Below, one piece after another: positions 1-7,861 of a stretch of DNA of 64,000 nucleotides. Under the pieces are notes generated by a model, which searched no databases, was not told the DNA's origin, and was given only the letters and a program-made list of their open reading frames with translations. A program made the translations under genes and the position numbers. This stretch comes from Streptomyces sp. SID12488 (lineage in GTDB: Bacteria > Actinomycetota > Actinomycetes > Streptomycetales > Streptomycetaceae): assembly GCF_010548275.1 (NCBI RefSeq), contig NZ_JAAGLT010000010.1, positions 124,001 through 188,000 on the forward strand. Reading direction: 5' to 3'. Positions within the stretch are counted from its first letter, which is position 1. Each line of letters starts with the position of its first letter.

Positions 1-4
1 AGCC

Positions 5-1384
5 ATGTCCGAAAGACCCGGCGGCACAGATGACGACCGCGACCGGCTGCATGAACTCGGATACGAGCAGGAGCTCGCCCGCACGCTCAGCCTGGCCGAC
101 GTCGTCATCTACGGCCTGATCTACATGGTGCCGCTCGCCCCCGTCGCGGTGTTCGGCGTCGTCTACAACATGTCCGCCGGCGCCGTCGCCTCGGTCTACG
201 TGGTGGCCGCGATCGCGATGCTGTTCAGTGCCGTCAGCTACAAGGAGATGGCGGTCCGGTTCCCGGTCGCCGGCTCGGTCTACAGCTACGTACGGATGGG
301 CAGCAACCGCTTCCTCGGGTTCGTCTCCGGGTGGGCCATCCTGCTCGACTACCTGCTGCTGCCGGCGCTGCTGTGCGTCTTCGCGGCCAGCGCGATGACC
401 GGAGTGGTCTCCTGGGTGCCCGCCTGGATCTGGGTGGTGATCTTCGTCGCCGCGACCGCCCTGATCAACATCATGGGCATCAGTGTCACCGCGACGATGA
501 ACAAGATCTTCCTCTACATCCAGCTGGTCGTGCTGGCCGTGTTCCTGGTCTGGGCAGCCGTGCTCATCCTCCAGGGCCGGGCCCATCTGTCGCTCAACCC
601 GTTCGTTCCCGCCGACGGCGGCTCCTGGTCCCTGATCCTCGGTGCGGTTCCGGTCGCCGCCCTGAGTTACATCGGGTTCGACGCGATCTCGACACTGAAC
701 GAGGAAGCCGAGGGCGGTGGCAAAACCGTCTCCAAGGCCACCATGATCGTCCTCTACCAGGTGACCGCGCTGTTCGTCGTGCAGGTCTTCGTGGCGGGCA
801 TCCTCGTCCCGAGCGGGACGGAATTCGCCGACGGCGACCCGGTCAACAACGCCTTCTACAACGTGGTGGGCACGGCCATGGCGGGCTGGTTCAAGACTGT
901 CCTCCTGCTGACCGCCGCCCTGATCGCGATCTTCGCCAACACCATCGCCTCCAACGCCACCTCCGCCCGCCTGGTCTTCAGCATGGCCCGCGACGGGCAG
1001 TTGCCGAAGTTCCTGTCACGGGTCAGCGACAAGCACCAGGTCCCCCTCAACGCGATGATCTTCATCGCAGTCCTGTCGGTGGGGGTCGGCATCCTCGGCG
1101 TGGAGCAGTCGGGACTGCTGATCACCCTGGTGACCTTCGGCGCGATCACCGCCTACGTCCTCCTCCACGTCAGCGTTTTCACCCACTTCGTCGTCCGAGG
1201 CCGCAGCCGCCGCTTCTTCGTCCACTGGGTCTCCCCGATCCTCGGCGCCGCGCTCCTCCTGGTCGCGCTGTGGAACGCGGACCCCAACGCCAAGATCGTC
1301 GGCTCGTGCTGGCTCGTCATCGGCCTCGGTGTGGCGGCGTACTTCAAGCTCACCGGCCGTGCGCTCGGTGGCTCCGACGCCTGA
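5..1384 (+). CDS. APC-superfamily permease, putrescine-importer-like
   Basis: A 459-residue polytopic membrane protein with about 12 hydrophobic segments, the usual size for amino acid-polyamine-organocation permeases. The first membrane segment (SLADVVIYGLIYMVPLAPVA, about residues 29-48) and the following FPVAGSVYSYV motif resemble bacterial polyamine/putrescine importers of the PuuP type; this subfamily call is from memory of the family. It should import an amine or amino acid by proton symport at the cytoplasmic membrane. It precedes dimethylformamidase-like genes and an aminobutyraldehyde-type dehydrogenase on the same strand, suggesting a catabolic unit. The ATG is at base 5, so its ribosome binding site and promoter are outside the window. 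Permease is certain; substrate is inferred. Confidence 0.88.
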   Translation: MSERPGGTDDDRDRLHELGYEQELARTLSLADVVIYGLIYMVPLAPVAVFGVVYNMSAGAVASVYVVAAIAMLFSAVSYKEMAVRFPVAGSVYSYVRMGSNRFLGFVSGWAILLDYLLLPALLCVFAASAMTGVVSWVPAWIWVVIFVAATALINIMGISVTATMNKIFLYIQLVVLAVFLVWAAVLILQGRAHLSLNPFVPADGGSWSLILGAVPVAALSYIGFDAISTLNEEAEGGGKTVSKATMIVLYQVTALFVVQVFVAGILVPSGTEFADGDPVNNAFYNVVGTAMAGWFKTVLLLTAALIAIFANTIASNATSARLVFSMARDGQLPKFLSRVSDKHQVPLNAMIFIAVLSVGVGILGVEQSGLLITLVTFGAITAYVLLHVSVFTHFVVRGRSRRFFVHWVSPILGAALLLVALWNADPNAKIVGSCWLVIGLGVAAYFKLTGRALGGSDA

Positions 1385-1565
1385 CCGCACTCGCGCATAC
1401 CGCCGGGCAGCACAGGCATCGGCCTGAGACACCGTCACATCGAGGCGCCTCAGTCGCTGCCCGGCGCTCGCGAGCTCCTTCAGCACAAGAAAGGCCACCT
1501 TCCGTGAGCCCATCGTCCTTGTCCCGCCGCACCGCAACGGTGTCCCAGCAGCAGCAGGTGAACTG

Positions 1566-1913
1566 ATGCGCACCAGTGCAGACCGCTCCGCCGAGCTGCT
1601 CGAAGTGTTCCGTCTGCGCAGCGAAGAACGCCTGCGCAAGGAGTGCACCGACGAGGTCGCCGCCGCCCATGACGGGGCTCCGCTGGGACTGCAAAACGAC
1701 CGCACTCAACGTGTGCTGCGGGCGCTGCGCAGCCTCCCCGTCTCGGGCAAGCACATCATCTTCTCCGAAGGTCCCGACGGCCCCTGGCACGTGGCGCAGA
1801 TCGTCCTGGGCATGCCGGGCAACCTGCTCCTGACCCAGCAGTCCTTCGAGGACTACGAAGACGCCATGCGGTACATCTTCACGGCGCGCCGCGCGCAACT
1901 GCTGCAGAACTAG
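1566..1913 (+). CDS. N,N-dimethylformamidase small (alpha) subunit-like protein
   Basis: A 115-residue soluble protein. Its second half (KHIIFSEGPDGPWHVAQI, then EDYEDAMRYIFTARRAQL) follows the pattern I remember from the small subunit of Paracoccus/Alcaligenes dimethylformamidase: an aromatic-x-SE motif, a Trp, an AxI strand, then an EAM...F..RR helix. The known subunit is about 132 residues, so the size fits. It lies 17 bases before the large-subunit gene, the order found in dmfA1-dmfA2 operons. It probably stabilises an alpha2beta2-type hydrolase with the next gene product. The N-terminal half is less conserved. Recognition of such a short protein rests partly on its neighbour. Confidence 0.72.
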   Translation: MRTSADRSAELLEVFRLRSEERLRKECTDEVAAAHDGAPLGLQNDRTQRVLRALRSLPVSGKHIIFSEGPDGPWHVAQIVLGMPGNLLLTQQSFEDYEDAMRYIFTARRAQLLQN

Positions 1914-1930
1914 AAAGAAACGAGGAGCCC

Positions 1931-4246
1931 ATGGCACTCTCGAGCGGCCGCACGACGACCCAGAACGTCTTCGGCTACACCGATCGCTTCTCCGCCCGCC
2001 CCGGCGAGCGACTGTCGTTCCACATCAGCTGTGAAGGCCCACCGGCCTACGACGCCGCTCTGGTACGCCTGCGACACGGCTACGACGGGCAGGCGGGGCC
2101 GGGCTTCCTGGAGGCCGAGGTCCCCTCCGCCATCGACGGGACGTATCCGGGGCAGTACTACGCCTGCCGGCCAGGCTCGTACGTCGAAGTCCCCGACCCA
2201 AAGGGCCTGCTGGCGAACCCCGACGCGCTGGTCATCCGCGCCGCTGTCTTCCCGACGCTCCCGCGCGACAACCGCTCGGGGAGCCTGGGCGCCTATCGGG
2301 TCAGCCAGAGTTCGGTCGGCTTCACCGGCGAGCGCCAGGCGGTCATGGGTACCTGGGACGCGGCGACCATGACCGGCTGGGCCCTGCTGCTCGATGACGG
2401 CAAGCCGTCCTTCGTATGGAGCGAGGGCGGTCAGCGGCGGACCCTCACCCTGGAACAGGAGCTGACGGCCCACCAGTGGTACCGGCTGGAGGTCGAACTG
2501 CCGAGTTCGGCGGGGCAGATCACCCTGCGGCAGACCCCGCTGGACCACTGCGCGGACCGGGTGGCACCGGCCGCCGCAGCCGCCGTACCCGAGCAGGCGA
2601 GCGCAACCGCCTCGGCGGTCTGGACGGCTTCCTCGATGCCGTTCCGTATCGGCGCGCTGGCTCGGGCGGACGGTGACCGACTGCTCGCGGCAACCGCGTT
2701 CAACGGGAAGATCGGTGGCGTCCGCGTCGAACGCGCCACCGACGACGCCCTCAAGGCGCGCGAGCCGGTGGCTGCCTGGCATTTCGGCCGCAGCCGGCGC
2801 CCCGACGGGTTGCTGTTGTGGGATGTGCTCGACGAGGGGCCGCACATGCTGCACGGCCGCTGCGTCAACGCGCCCGTCCGGGGCGTCACCGGGCCCACGT
2901 TCCAAGGTGTCGTGGAGGACTTCCGGCTTGCGCCCGACGAGTTCGATGCCATCCACTTCCACGACGACGACCTCGCTGACGCCCAGTGGCCTGCGGCGTT
3001 CACCTTCGAAGTGCCCGAGGAACTGCCCAGCGGCGTCTACGCGGTACGGCTGCTGGCCGAGGGCGTCGAGCAGCACGTGCCCTTCCTCGTCGGGCCGGGC
3101 CGACGGCGCAAGGACGTCGCCGTCCTGTTCCCCACGGCCACCTACCTGGCGTACGCCAACGACCGGATCGCGTTTGAGGCGGACGGCATGGAGATGCTCC
3201 TCGGGCACACGCCCATCGTCCACAAGGAAGACCTGGTCCTGCAGGACCACCCCGAGTTCGGCCGCTCCCTGTACGAAATCCACAATGACGGGTCCGGCGT
3301 GGTGTTCGGAAGCGTCCGCCGCCCGCTGATCAGCCTGCAGCCGCGGTATCGGGCCTCGTTCATGAGCGAAGGCCCCTGGGGCCTGCCCGCCGACCTGTCC
3401 CTCGTGCACTGGCTGGAGACCGCTGAGTGCGAATTCGACGCCCTCACAGACGAGGACCTCGACCGGGAAGGCCACGACCTGCTGCGCGACTACCGTGTCG
3501 TGATCACCGGAAGCCACCCCGAATACGTCACGCGGCGCGAGCTCGACGCCCTTGAGGAGTTCACCGCGAACGGCGGCAGGCTGATGTACCTGGGCGGCAA
3601 CGGGTTCTTCGCGACCGTCTCCTACGACCCCGACGCCCCGCACCTGATGGAGCTGCGCCGGGCCGACGGCGGCACCCGCCCCCACCAGTCCCCCTTCGCC
3701 GAACGCCGTCACACCACCTCGGGCGAGGCCAGCGGCCTGTGGCGCAACAAGGGCAAGGCTCCGCAGCGTCTGGTGGGAGTCGGCATGGCGGCCCAGGGCT
3801 TCGACCGCTGCACCTACTACGAGCGCCTTGCGGACAGCCAAGATCCGCGGGCGGCCTTCGTCTTCGAAGGTGTCGGCGAGAACGAGGTCCTGGGCGACTT
3901 CGGCATCATCGGTGGTGGCGCGGCCGGTGCCGAGATCGACTGCTGGAACCCGGCGCTCGGCTCGCCGCCAGGAACCCTGGTCCTGGCCACCTCCGGGCCC
4001 TTCTCCGACAACTACCTGCTGGTGACCGAGGAGATCTTCGAGATGCTCCCGGGGATGGGCGGAACCGAGCAGCCGGCGGTCCGCTCGGACATGGTCTACT
4101 GCGCGCTGGAGGGCGGCGGCGGATTCTTCTCGGTCGGATCCATCGCCTGGACCGGATCGCTTTCCCACAACGGGTACGACAACAACATCGCGAAGATCAC
4201 AGGCAACGTACTACGGCGCTTCCGCGACGAGAAGCCACTGGAGTAG
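1931..4246 (+). CDS. N,N-dimethylformamidase large (beta) subunit-like protein
   Basis: 771 residues, close to the about 760 of the characterised enzyme. Residues about 120-280 look like a LamG/concanavalin-like domain and about 390-760 form the catalytic glutamine-amidotransferase-like domain. The Paracoccus enzyme holds mononuclear iron with two tyrosines and a glutamate. Here candidate ligands with matching spacing are Tyr408 (TYLAYAND), Tyr448 (LYEIHNDG) and Glu531 in GSHPEY, with His529 alongside. The family hydrolyses N,N-dimethylformamide to formate and dimethylamine, but many homologues have unknown amide substrates. A GAGGAG ribosome binding site lies 7 bases before the ATG. A strong hairpin follows the stop codon. 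Fold and family are confident; substrate is not. Confidence 0.85.
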   Translation: MALSSGRTTTQNVFGYTDRFSARPGERLSFHISCEGPPAYDAALVRLRHGYDGQAGPGFLEAEVPSAIDGTYPGQYYACRPGSYVEVPDPKGLLANPDALVIRAAVFPTLPRDNRSGSLGAYRVSQSSVGFTGERQAVMGTWDAATMTGWALLLDDGKPSFVWSEGGQRRTLTLEQELTAHQWYRLEVELPSSAGQITLRQTPLDHCADRVAPAAAAAVPEQASATASAVWTASSMPFRIGALARADGDRLLAATAFNGKIGGVRVERATDDALKAREPVAAWHFGRSRRPDGLLLWDVLDEGPHMLHGRCVNAPVRGVTGPTFQGVVEDFRLAPDEFDAIHFHDDDLADAQWPAAFTFEVPEELPSGVYAVRLLAEGVEQHVPFLVGPGRRRKDVAVLFPTATYLAYANDRIAFEADGMEMLLGHTPIVHKEDLVLQDHPEFGRSLYEIHNDGSGVVFGSVRRPLISLQPRYRASFMSEGPWGLPADLSLVHWLETAECEFDALTDEDLDREGHDLLRDYRVVITGSHPEYVTRRELDALEEFTANGGRLMYLGGNGFFATVSYDPDAPHLMELRRADGGTRPHQSPFAERRHTTSGEASGLWRNKGKAPQRLVGVGMAAQGFDRCTYYERLADSQDPRAAFVFEGVGENEVLGDFGIIGGGAAGAEIDCWNPALGSPPGTLVLATSGPFSDNYLLVTEEIFEMLPGMGGTEQPAVRSDMVYCALEGGGGFFSVGSIAWTGSLSHNGYDNNIAKITGNVLRRFRDEKPLE

Positions 4247-4262
4247 CCCGCCCCTGCTGCCG

Positions 4263-4298
4263 AAGGCGAGCCGCTCCGCCGGCGGAGCGGCTCGCCTT
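4263..4298 (+). terminator. Perfect inverted repeat after the formamidase genes
   Basis: Two 18-base arms (AAGGCGAGCCGCTCCGCC and its complement) with no spacer begin 17 bases after the large-subunit stop codon. This is a strong factor-independent type terminator without a T tract, as usual in Streptomyces. It implies that the aldehyde dehydrogenase downstream has at least partly separate transcription. Confidence 0.8.
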
Positions 4299-4507
4299 AC
4301 GCCATCCGGCTGCGCAGACCAGCACGTGGCCCAGGGGCGTAGGCCACGCTCTGCGGCGGCTTTCGCGCACCCCGGTACCCGGCACCGTGCTGGTGCTGCT
4401 GTCCTCATCCCTGTCCACGTGGCCCAGCGGCTGCCGTCCGACATCGTCCTCGGCAACCGGACCCGCAATAACACGCGAGAACCACCTACGTGCCAACTGG
4501 AGACCCA

Positions 4508-5947
4508 GTGACCACCGTTCTGCGCACGCTGCGAAACTACATCGGCGGCGAGACCCTGGACGCCGCCGACGGGCGGACCATCGAGATCGTCAATCCGGTG
4601 ACCGGCGAGCCCTACGCGACCTCGCCGCTGTCCGGCCGGGCGGACGTCGACGCCGCCATGGACGCGGCCGCGGCCGCTTTTCCGGCCTGGCGCGACACCA
4701 CCCCTGCCGAGCGACAGCGCCTGCTACTGAAGATCGCGGACGCTTTCGAGGCGAAAACCGGGGAACTCGTCGCCGTCGAGTCCGAGAACACCGGCAAGCC
4801 GCTGGGGCTGACGGCGAGCGAGGAGGTGGCGCCGATGGTGGACCAGATCCGCTTCTTCGCCGGCGCCGCGCGCCTGCTGGAGGGCCGCTCGGCCGGTGAG
4901 TACATGGACGGCATGACCTCCATCGTCCGGCGTGAGCCCGTCGGGGTCTGCGCGCAGGTCGCACCGTGGAACTACCCGATGCTGATGGCGGTCTGGAAGT
5001 TCGCCCCGGCGCTGGCCGCGGGCAACACCGTGGTCCTGAAGCCGTCGGACACCACCCCGGCCTCCACCCTGCTGATGGCCGCGATCGTCGGATCCATCCT
5101 GCCCAAGGGTGTCTTGAACGTCGTCTGCGGCGACCGCGACACCGGGCGCCTGATGGTCGAACACCCCATTCCGGCGATGGCCTCCATCACCGGCTCCGTA
5201 CGGGCTGGCAAGCAGGTCGCCGGGTCCGCCGCCAAAGACGTCAAGCGCGTCCACCTGGAGTTGGGCGGCAAGGCCCCCGTCGTCGTCTTCGCCGACGCCG
5301 ACATAACCCAGGCCGTCGAGGGCATCTCGGTGGCCGGTTTCTTCAACGCCGGCCAGGACTGCACGGCCGCGACCCGCGTCCTCGTACAGGAGTCGGTCCA
5401 CGACGAGTTCGTGACGGCGCTGGCGAGGGCCGCCACAGGCACGAAGACCGGTCGGCCCGACGATCCGGACGTGCTGTATGGACCGCTCAACAACGCCAAC
5501 CAACTCACGCAGGTCTCCGGTTTCATCGAGCGGCTGCCCGCCCACGCCAAGATCGAGGCAGGCGGCCACCGCGTCGGCGACAAGGGCTACTTCTACGCCC
5601 CCACCGTCGTCTCCGGCCTCAAACAGGACGACGAGATCATCCAGAACGAGGTGTTCGGCCCGGTCATCACCGTCCAGTCCTTCCGCGACGAGGCACAGGC
5701 TTTGGAATATGCCAACGACGTCGCCTACGCCCTGGCCTCGTCGGTGTGGACCAAGGACCACGCACGCGCGATGCGCATGTCCAAGAAGCTGGACTTCGGC
5801 TGCGTGTGGATCAACACCCACATCCCGCTGGTCGCCGAGATGCCCCACGGCGGCTTCAAACAATCCGGCTACGGCAAGGATCTGTCCGCGTACGGCTTCG
5901 AGGACTACACCCGTATCAAGCACGTCATGACGTCACTGGACGCGTGA
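4508..5947 (+). CDS. Gamma-aminobutyraldehyde/betaine-aldehyde-type dehydrogenase
   Basis: An NAD(P)-dependent aldehyde dehydrogenase of 479 residues, normal for the family. It carries the general-base glutamate in HLELGGKAP (about Glu251) and the nucleophile in NAGQDCTAA (about Cys285). PWNYPMLM and the N-terminal YIGGETLDAADG resemble gamma-aminobutyraldehyde dehydrogenases (PatD/PrpC-like). The start is set at GTG 4508 because GGAGA lies 6 bases upstream; an ATG at 4490 in the same frame has no such site. It would oxidise an aminoaldehyde to the amino acid. With the upstream permease this suggests polyamine or amine breakdown, but the intervening terminator leaves co-transcription open. 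Confidence 0.9.
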   Translation: MTTVLRTLRNYIGGETLDAADGRTIEIVNPVTGEPYATSPLSGRADVDAAMDAAAAAFPAWRDTTPAERQRLLLKIADAFEAKTGELVAVESENTGKPLGLTASEEVAPMVDQIRFFAGAARLLEGRSAGEYMDGMTSIVRREPVGVCAQVAPWNYPMLMAVWKFAPALAAGNTVVLKPSDTTPASTLLMAAIVGSILPKGVLNVVCGDRDTGRLMVEHPIPAMASITGSVRAGKQVAGSAAKDVKRVHLELGGKAPVVVFADADITQAVEGISVAGFFNAGQDCTAATRVLVQESVHDEFVTALARAATGTKTGRPDDPDVLYGPLNNANQLTQVSGFIERLPAHAKIEAGGHRVGDKGYFYAPTVVSGLKQDDEIIQNEVFGPVITVQSFRDEAQALEYANDVAYALASSVWTKDHARAMRMSKKLDFGCVWINTHIPLVAEMPHGGFKQSGYGKDLSAYGFEDYTRIKHVMTSLDA

Positions 5948-6040
5948 CGCTCGCGCCGACGCCGCCAGTGCCAGTGGGATCGCCCCGCAGGGCCCCGACA
6001 TCCGCCCGAAGTGAGGAAGGGATCCGCTGCGAAGGAGTTC

Positions 6041-6242
6041 GAGAACCCCTCAGTATGGGTTCCTTGCGGACGATCAGGCGCATCCCCATCCGCCAGCCCG
6101 TCAGGCAGTCCCTGGCGAGCTCGGCGACCCAGGCGCCATCGCGGATCTCGCAGCCCGGTCCGACGGCGGGTGTCCAGGCCGATGCCTGGATCTTCAGTAC
6201 GGCATGGTGGATGGTGTCGGTGATGGTCACACAAACGGACAT
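6041..6242 (-). pseudogene. IS1380-family transposase fragment
   Basis: Reading leftwards from about 6242, about 67 residues match the middle of IS1380-type transposases as I remember them: an ALKIPRRAWTPA-like stretch (here AVLKIQASAWTPA), then RDGAWVAEL, then GMRLIVRKE. The frame runs on into unrelated residues and both ends of the gene are missing, as are terminal repeats. It is an insertion-sequence relic in the 401-base gap between the aldehyde dehydrogenase and the MarR-type regulator, and nothing else is recognisable in that gap. Confidence 0.6.
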
Positions 6243-6348
6243 GCAACCTGCGCCGATTCACCAAGCGAGGAACAGTAGCAGTACGGGAGTTGAGCACATT
6301 TCTTTGGCCGGAGTCCCTGACGTGCACACATCGCACCGTTCGTACGCG

Positions 6349-6864
6349 TCAGGCCCCCTGCCCGAACGTCCTGGCCCGCTCCTCGCGCCACCGGTCCATC
6401 AGCTGGGTGAGCTCGCCCTCCAGGTACTCGAAGAAGGCGAGCGTCTCGGCGATGCGCATGCCGCCGGGTGTCTCGGCGCCGAGGCTGTCGACGCCCACCC
6501 GCAAGGTCTGGCCCCAGCGCTTGAGGACGGCGTCGCGGCTGGTCAGCGCCTCGTACCACTGGTCGCTGTGCACCCGGTACCGCTCGCGCCGCGAGCCGGG
6601 TTCGCGCTCCCGCGAGACCATGTGCACCTGGGACAGATAGCGCACGGCACCTGACACGGCGGCCGGGCTGACCTGGAGCTGTTCGCCGAGTTCGGCGGAG
6701 GTCAGGGCGCCGGCGTCGGAGGCCAGCAGCGCGGCGAAGACCCGGGCGGCCATGCGCTGCATCCCTGCCTCGACGAGCTGGGCGGCGAAGCCCTCGACGA
6801 ACTTGGACAGCGCCTCGGGGTCCCGCCCGCTCTCCGCCGCACCCGGATTCGGTTCCGTCGTCAT
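6349..6864 (-). CDS. MarR/GbsR-family transcriptional regulator
   Basis: A 171-residue winged-helix protein. The helix-turn-helix is LTSAELGEQLQVSPAAVSGA (about residues 56-75), followed by a wing rich in Arg and Glu, and the C-terminal half is helical for dimerisation. It is divergent from an ABC exporter 73 bases away, the usual layout for a local repressor of a drug pump. The ATG at 6864 is chosen to match family N-termini; upstream in-frame ATGs up to 6888 would run into the shared promoter. An 11-base palindrome in the shared gap is the likely operator. Ligand unknown. Confidence 0.88.
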   Translation of the reverse strand: MTTEPNPGAAESGRDPEALSKFVEGFAAQLVEAGMQRMAARVFAALLASDAGALTSAELGEQLQVSPAAVSGAVRYLSQVHMVSREREPGSRRERYRVHSDQWYEALTSRDAVLKRWGQTLRVGVDSLGAETPGGMRIAETLAFFEYLEGELTQLMDRWREERARTFGQGA

Positions 6865-6908
6865 ACTCGAAGTGTATCCACCATTCATACATTTCCTTAA
6901 CTTCACAA

Positions 6909-6919
6909 ACTTCTGAAGT
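6909..6919. promoter_or_regulatory. Candidate operator palindrome in divergent promoter
   Basis: The sequence ACTTCTGAAGT is a perfect 11-base palindrome midway between the regulator and the exporter starts. The surrounding 70 bases are much more AT-rich than the neighbouring genes. A second related half-site (AACTTCAC) precedes it. Binding by the adjacent MarR-type protein is inferred. Confidence 0.5.
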
Positions 6920-6937
6920 AAGCGTACGTTCGGAAAC

Positions 6938-7861
6938 ATGACGAAGGCCAGCCCCGCTGTCGAGGTGTCCGGACTGCACAAGTCGTTCGGCAGGACGCAC
7001 GCCCTGGACGGTCTCGACCTGACCGTGGAGACCGGCGAAGTGCACGGCTTCCTCGGCCCCAACGGCTCCGGGAAGTCCACGACCATCCGCGTCCTGCTCG
7101 GCCTGCTCCGCGCCGACTCGGGCACCGCGCGGATCCTGGGCCGGGACCCGTGGGCGGACGCGGTGGAGGTGCACCGCCGGATCGCGTACGTCCCCGGCGA
7201 CGTCACCCTGTGGCGCAACCTCTCCGGCGGAGAGGTCATCGACCTGTACGGCAGGCTGCGCGGCGGCCTCGACCCGGCGCGCCGCGCCACCCTGCTCGAA
7301 CGGTTCGAGCTGGACCCGACCAAGAAGGGCCGCACGTACTCGAAGGGCAACCGCCAGAAGGTGGCCCTTGTGGCGGCGTTCGCGTCGGACGTCGACCTGC
7401 TGATCCTCGACGAACCGACCTCGGGACTCGACCCGTTGATGGAGGAGGTCTTCCAGGCCTGCGTGGAGGAGGAACGGGACAGGGGCCGTACGGTCCTGCT
7501 CTCCTCCCACATCCTCAGCGAGGTCGAGGAGTTGTGCGACCGTGTCAGCATCATCCGCAAGGGCCGCACCGTCGAGACCGGCTCCCTCACCGACCTGCGC
7601 CACCTCACCCGGACGAGCATCACGGCGGAACTGGCGGGCGCGCCGAACGGGTTGGCACATCTGCCCGGCGTCCACGACCTCGCCATCCAACAAATTGAGA
7701 GCGGCCAGGGCTCCCGTATCCAACTCCAGGTCGACACCGACAAGTTGGATGCGGTGCTGCGCTCCCTCACGCAGGCGGGCGTGCGGTCGCTGAGGTCGAC
7801 GCCACCGACGCTGGAGGAGTTGTTCCTGCGCCACTACCAGGACGAAGCGGTGACCCGATGA
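6938..7861 (+). CDS. ABC-2 type exporter, ATP-binding protein
   Basis: 307 residues. Walker A is GPNGSGKST (about residues 42-50), the signature region is the variant YSKGNRQKV instead of LSGGQ, Walker B is LLILDEPTSGLD, and the switch histidine lies in SSHILSEVE. This variant signature occurs in antibiotic-resistance and drug-efflux ATPases of the DrrA type. The about 80-residue C-terminal extension is also typical. The stop overlaps the permease start by four bases (ATGA), so the two are co-translated. It energises efflux at the cytoplasmic membrane; substrate unknown. Expression probably depends on the divergent regulator. Confidence 0.92.
   Translation: MTKASPAVEVSGLHKSFGRTHALDGLDLTVETGEVHGFLGPNGSGKSTTIRVLLGLLRADSGTARILGRDPWADAVEVHRRIAYVPGDVTLWRNLSGGEVIDLYGRLRGGLDPARRATLLERFELDPTKKGRTYSKGNRQKVALVAAFASDVDLLILDEPTSGLDPLMEEVFQACVEEERDRGRTVLLSSHILSEVEELCDRVSIIRKGRTVETGSLTDLRHLTRTSITAELAGAPNGLAHLPGVHDLAIQQIESGQGSRIQLQVDTDKLDAVLRSLTQAGVRSLRSTPPTLEELFLRHYQDEAVTR

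Noticed and set aside
331..1566. 411-codon frame over the permease gene
   Set aside because: Arg/Pro/His-rich out-of-frame translation of the permease; no motif.
1910..4168. 752-codon open frame antisense to the formamidase large subunit
   Set aside because: It mirrors the codon bias of the plus-strand gene, has no family features, and is the usual shadow in high-GC DNA.
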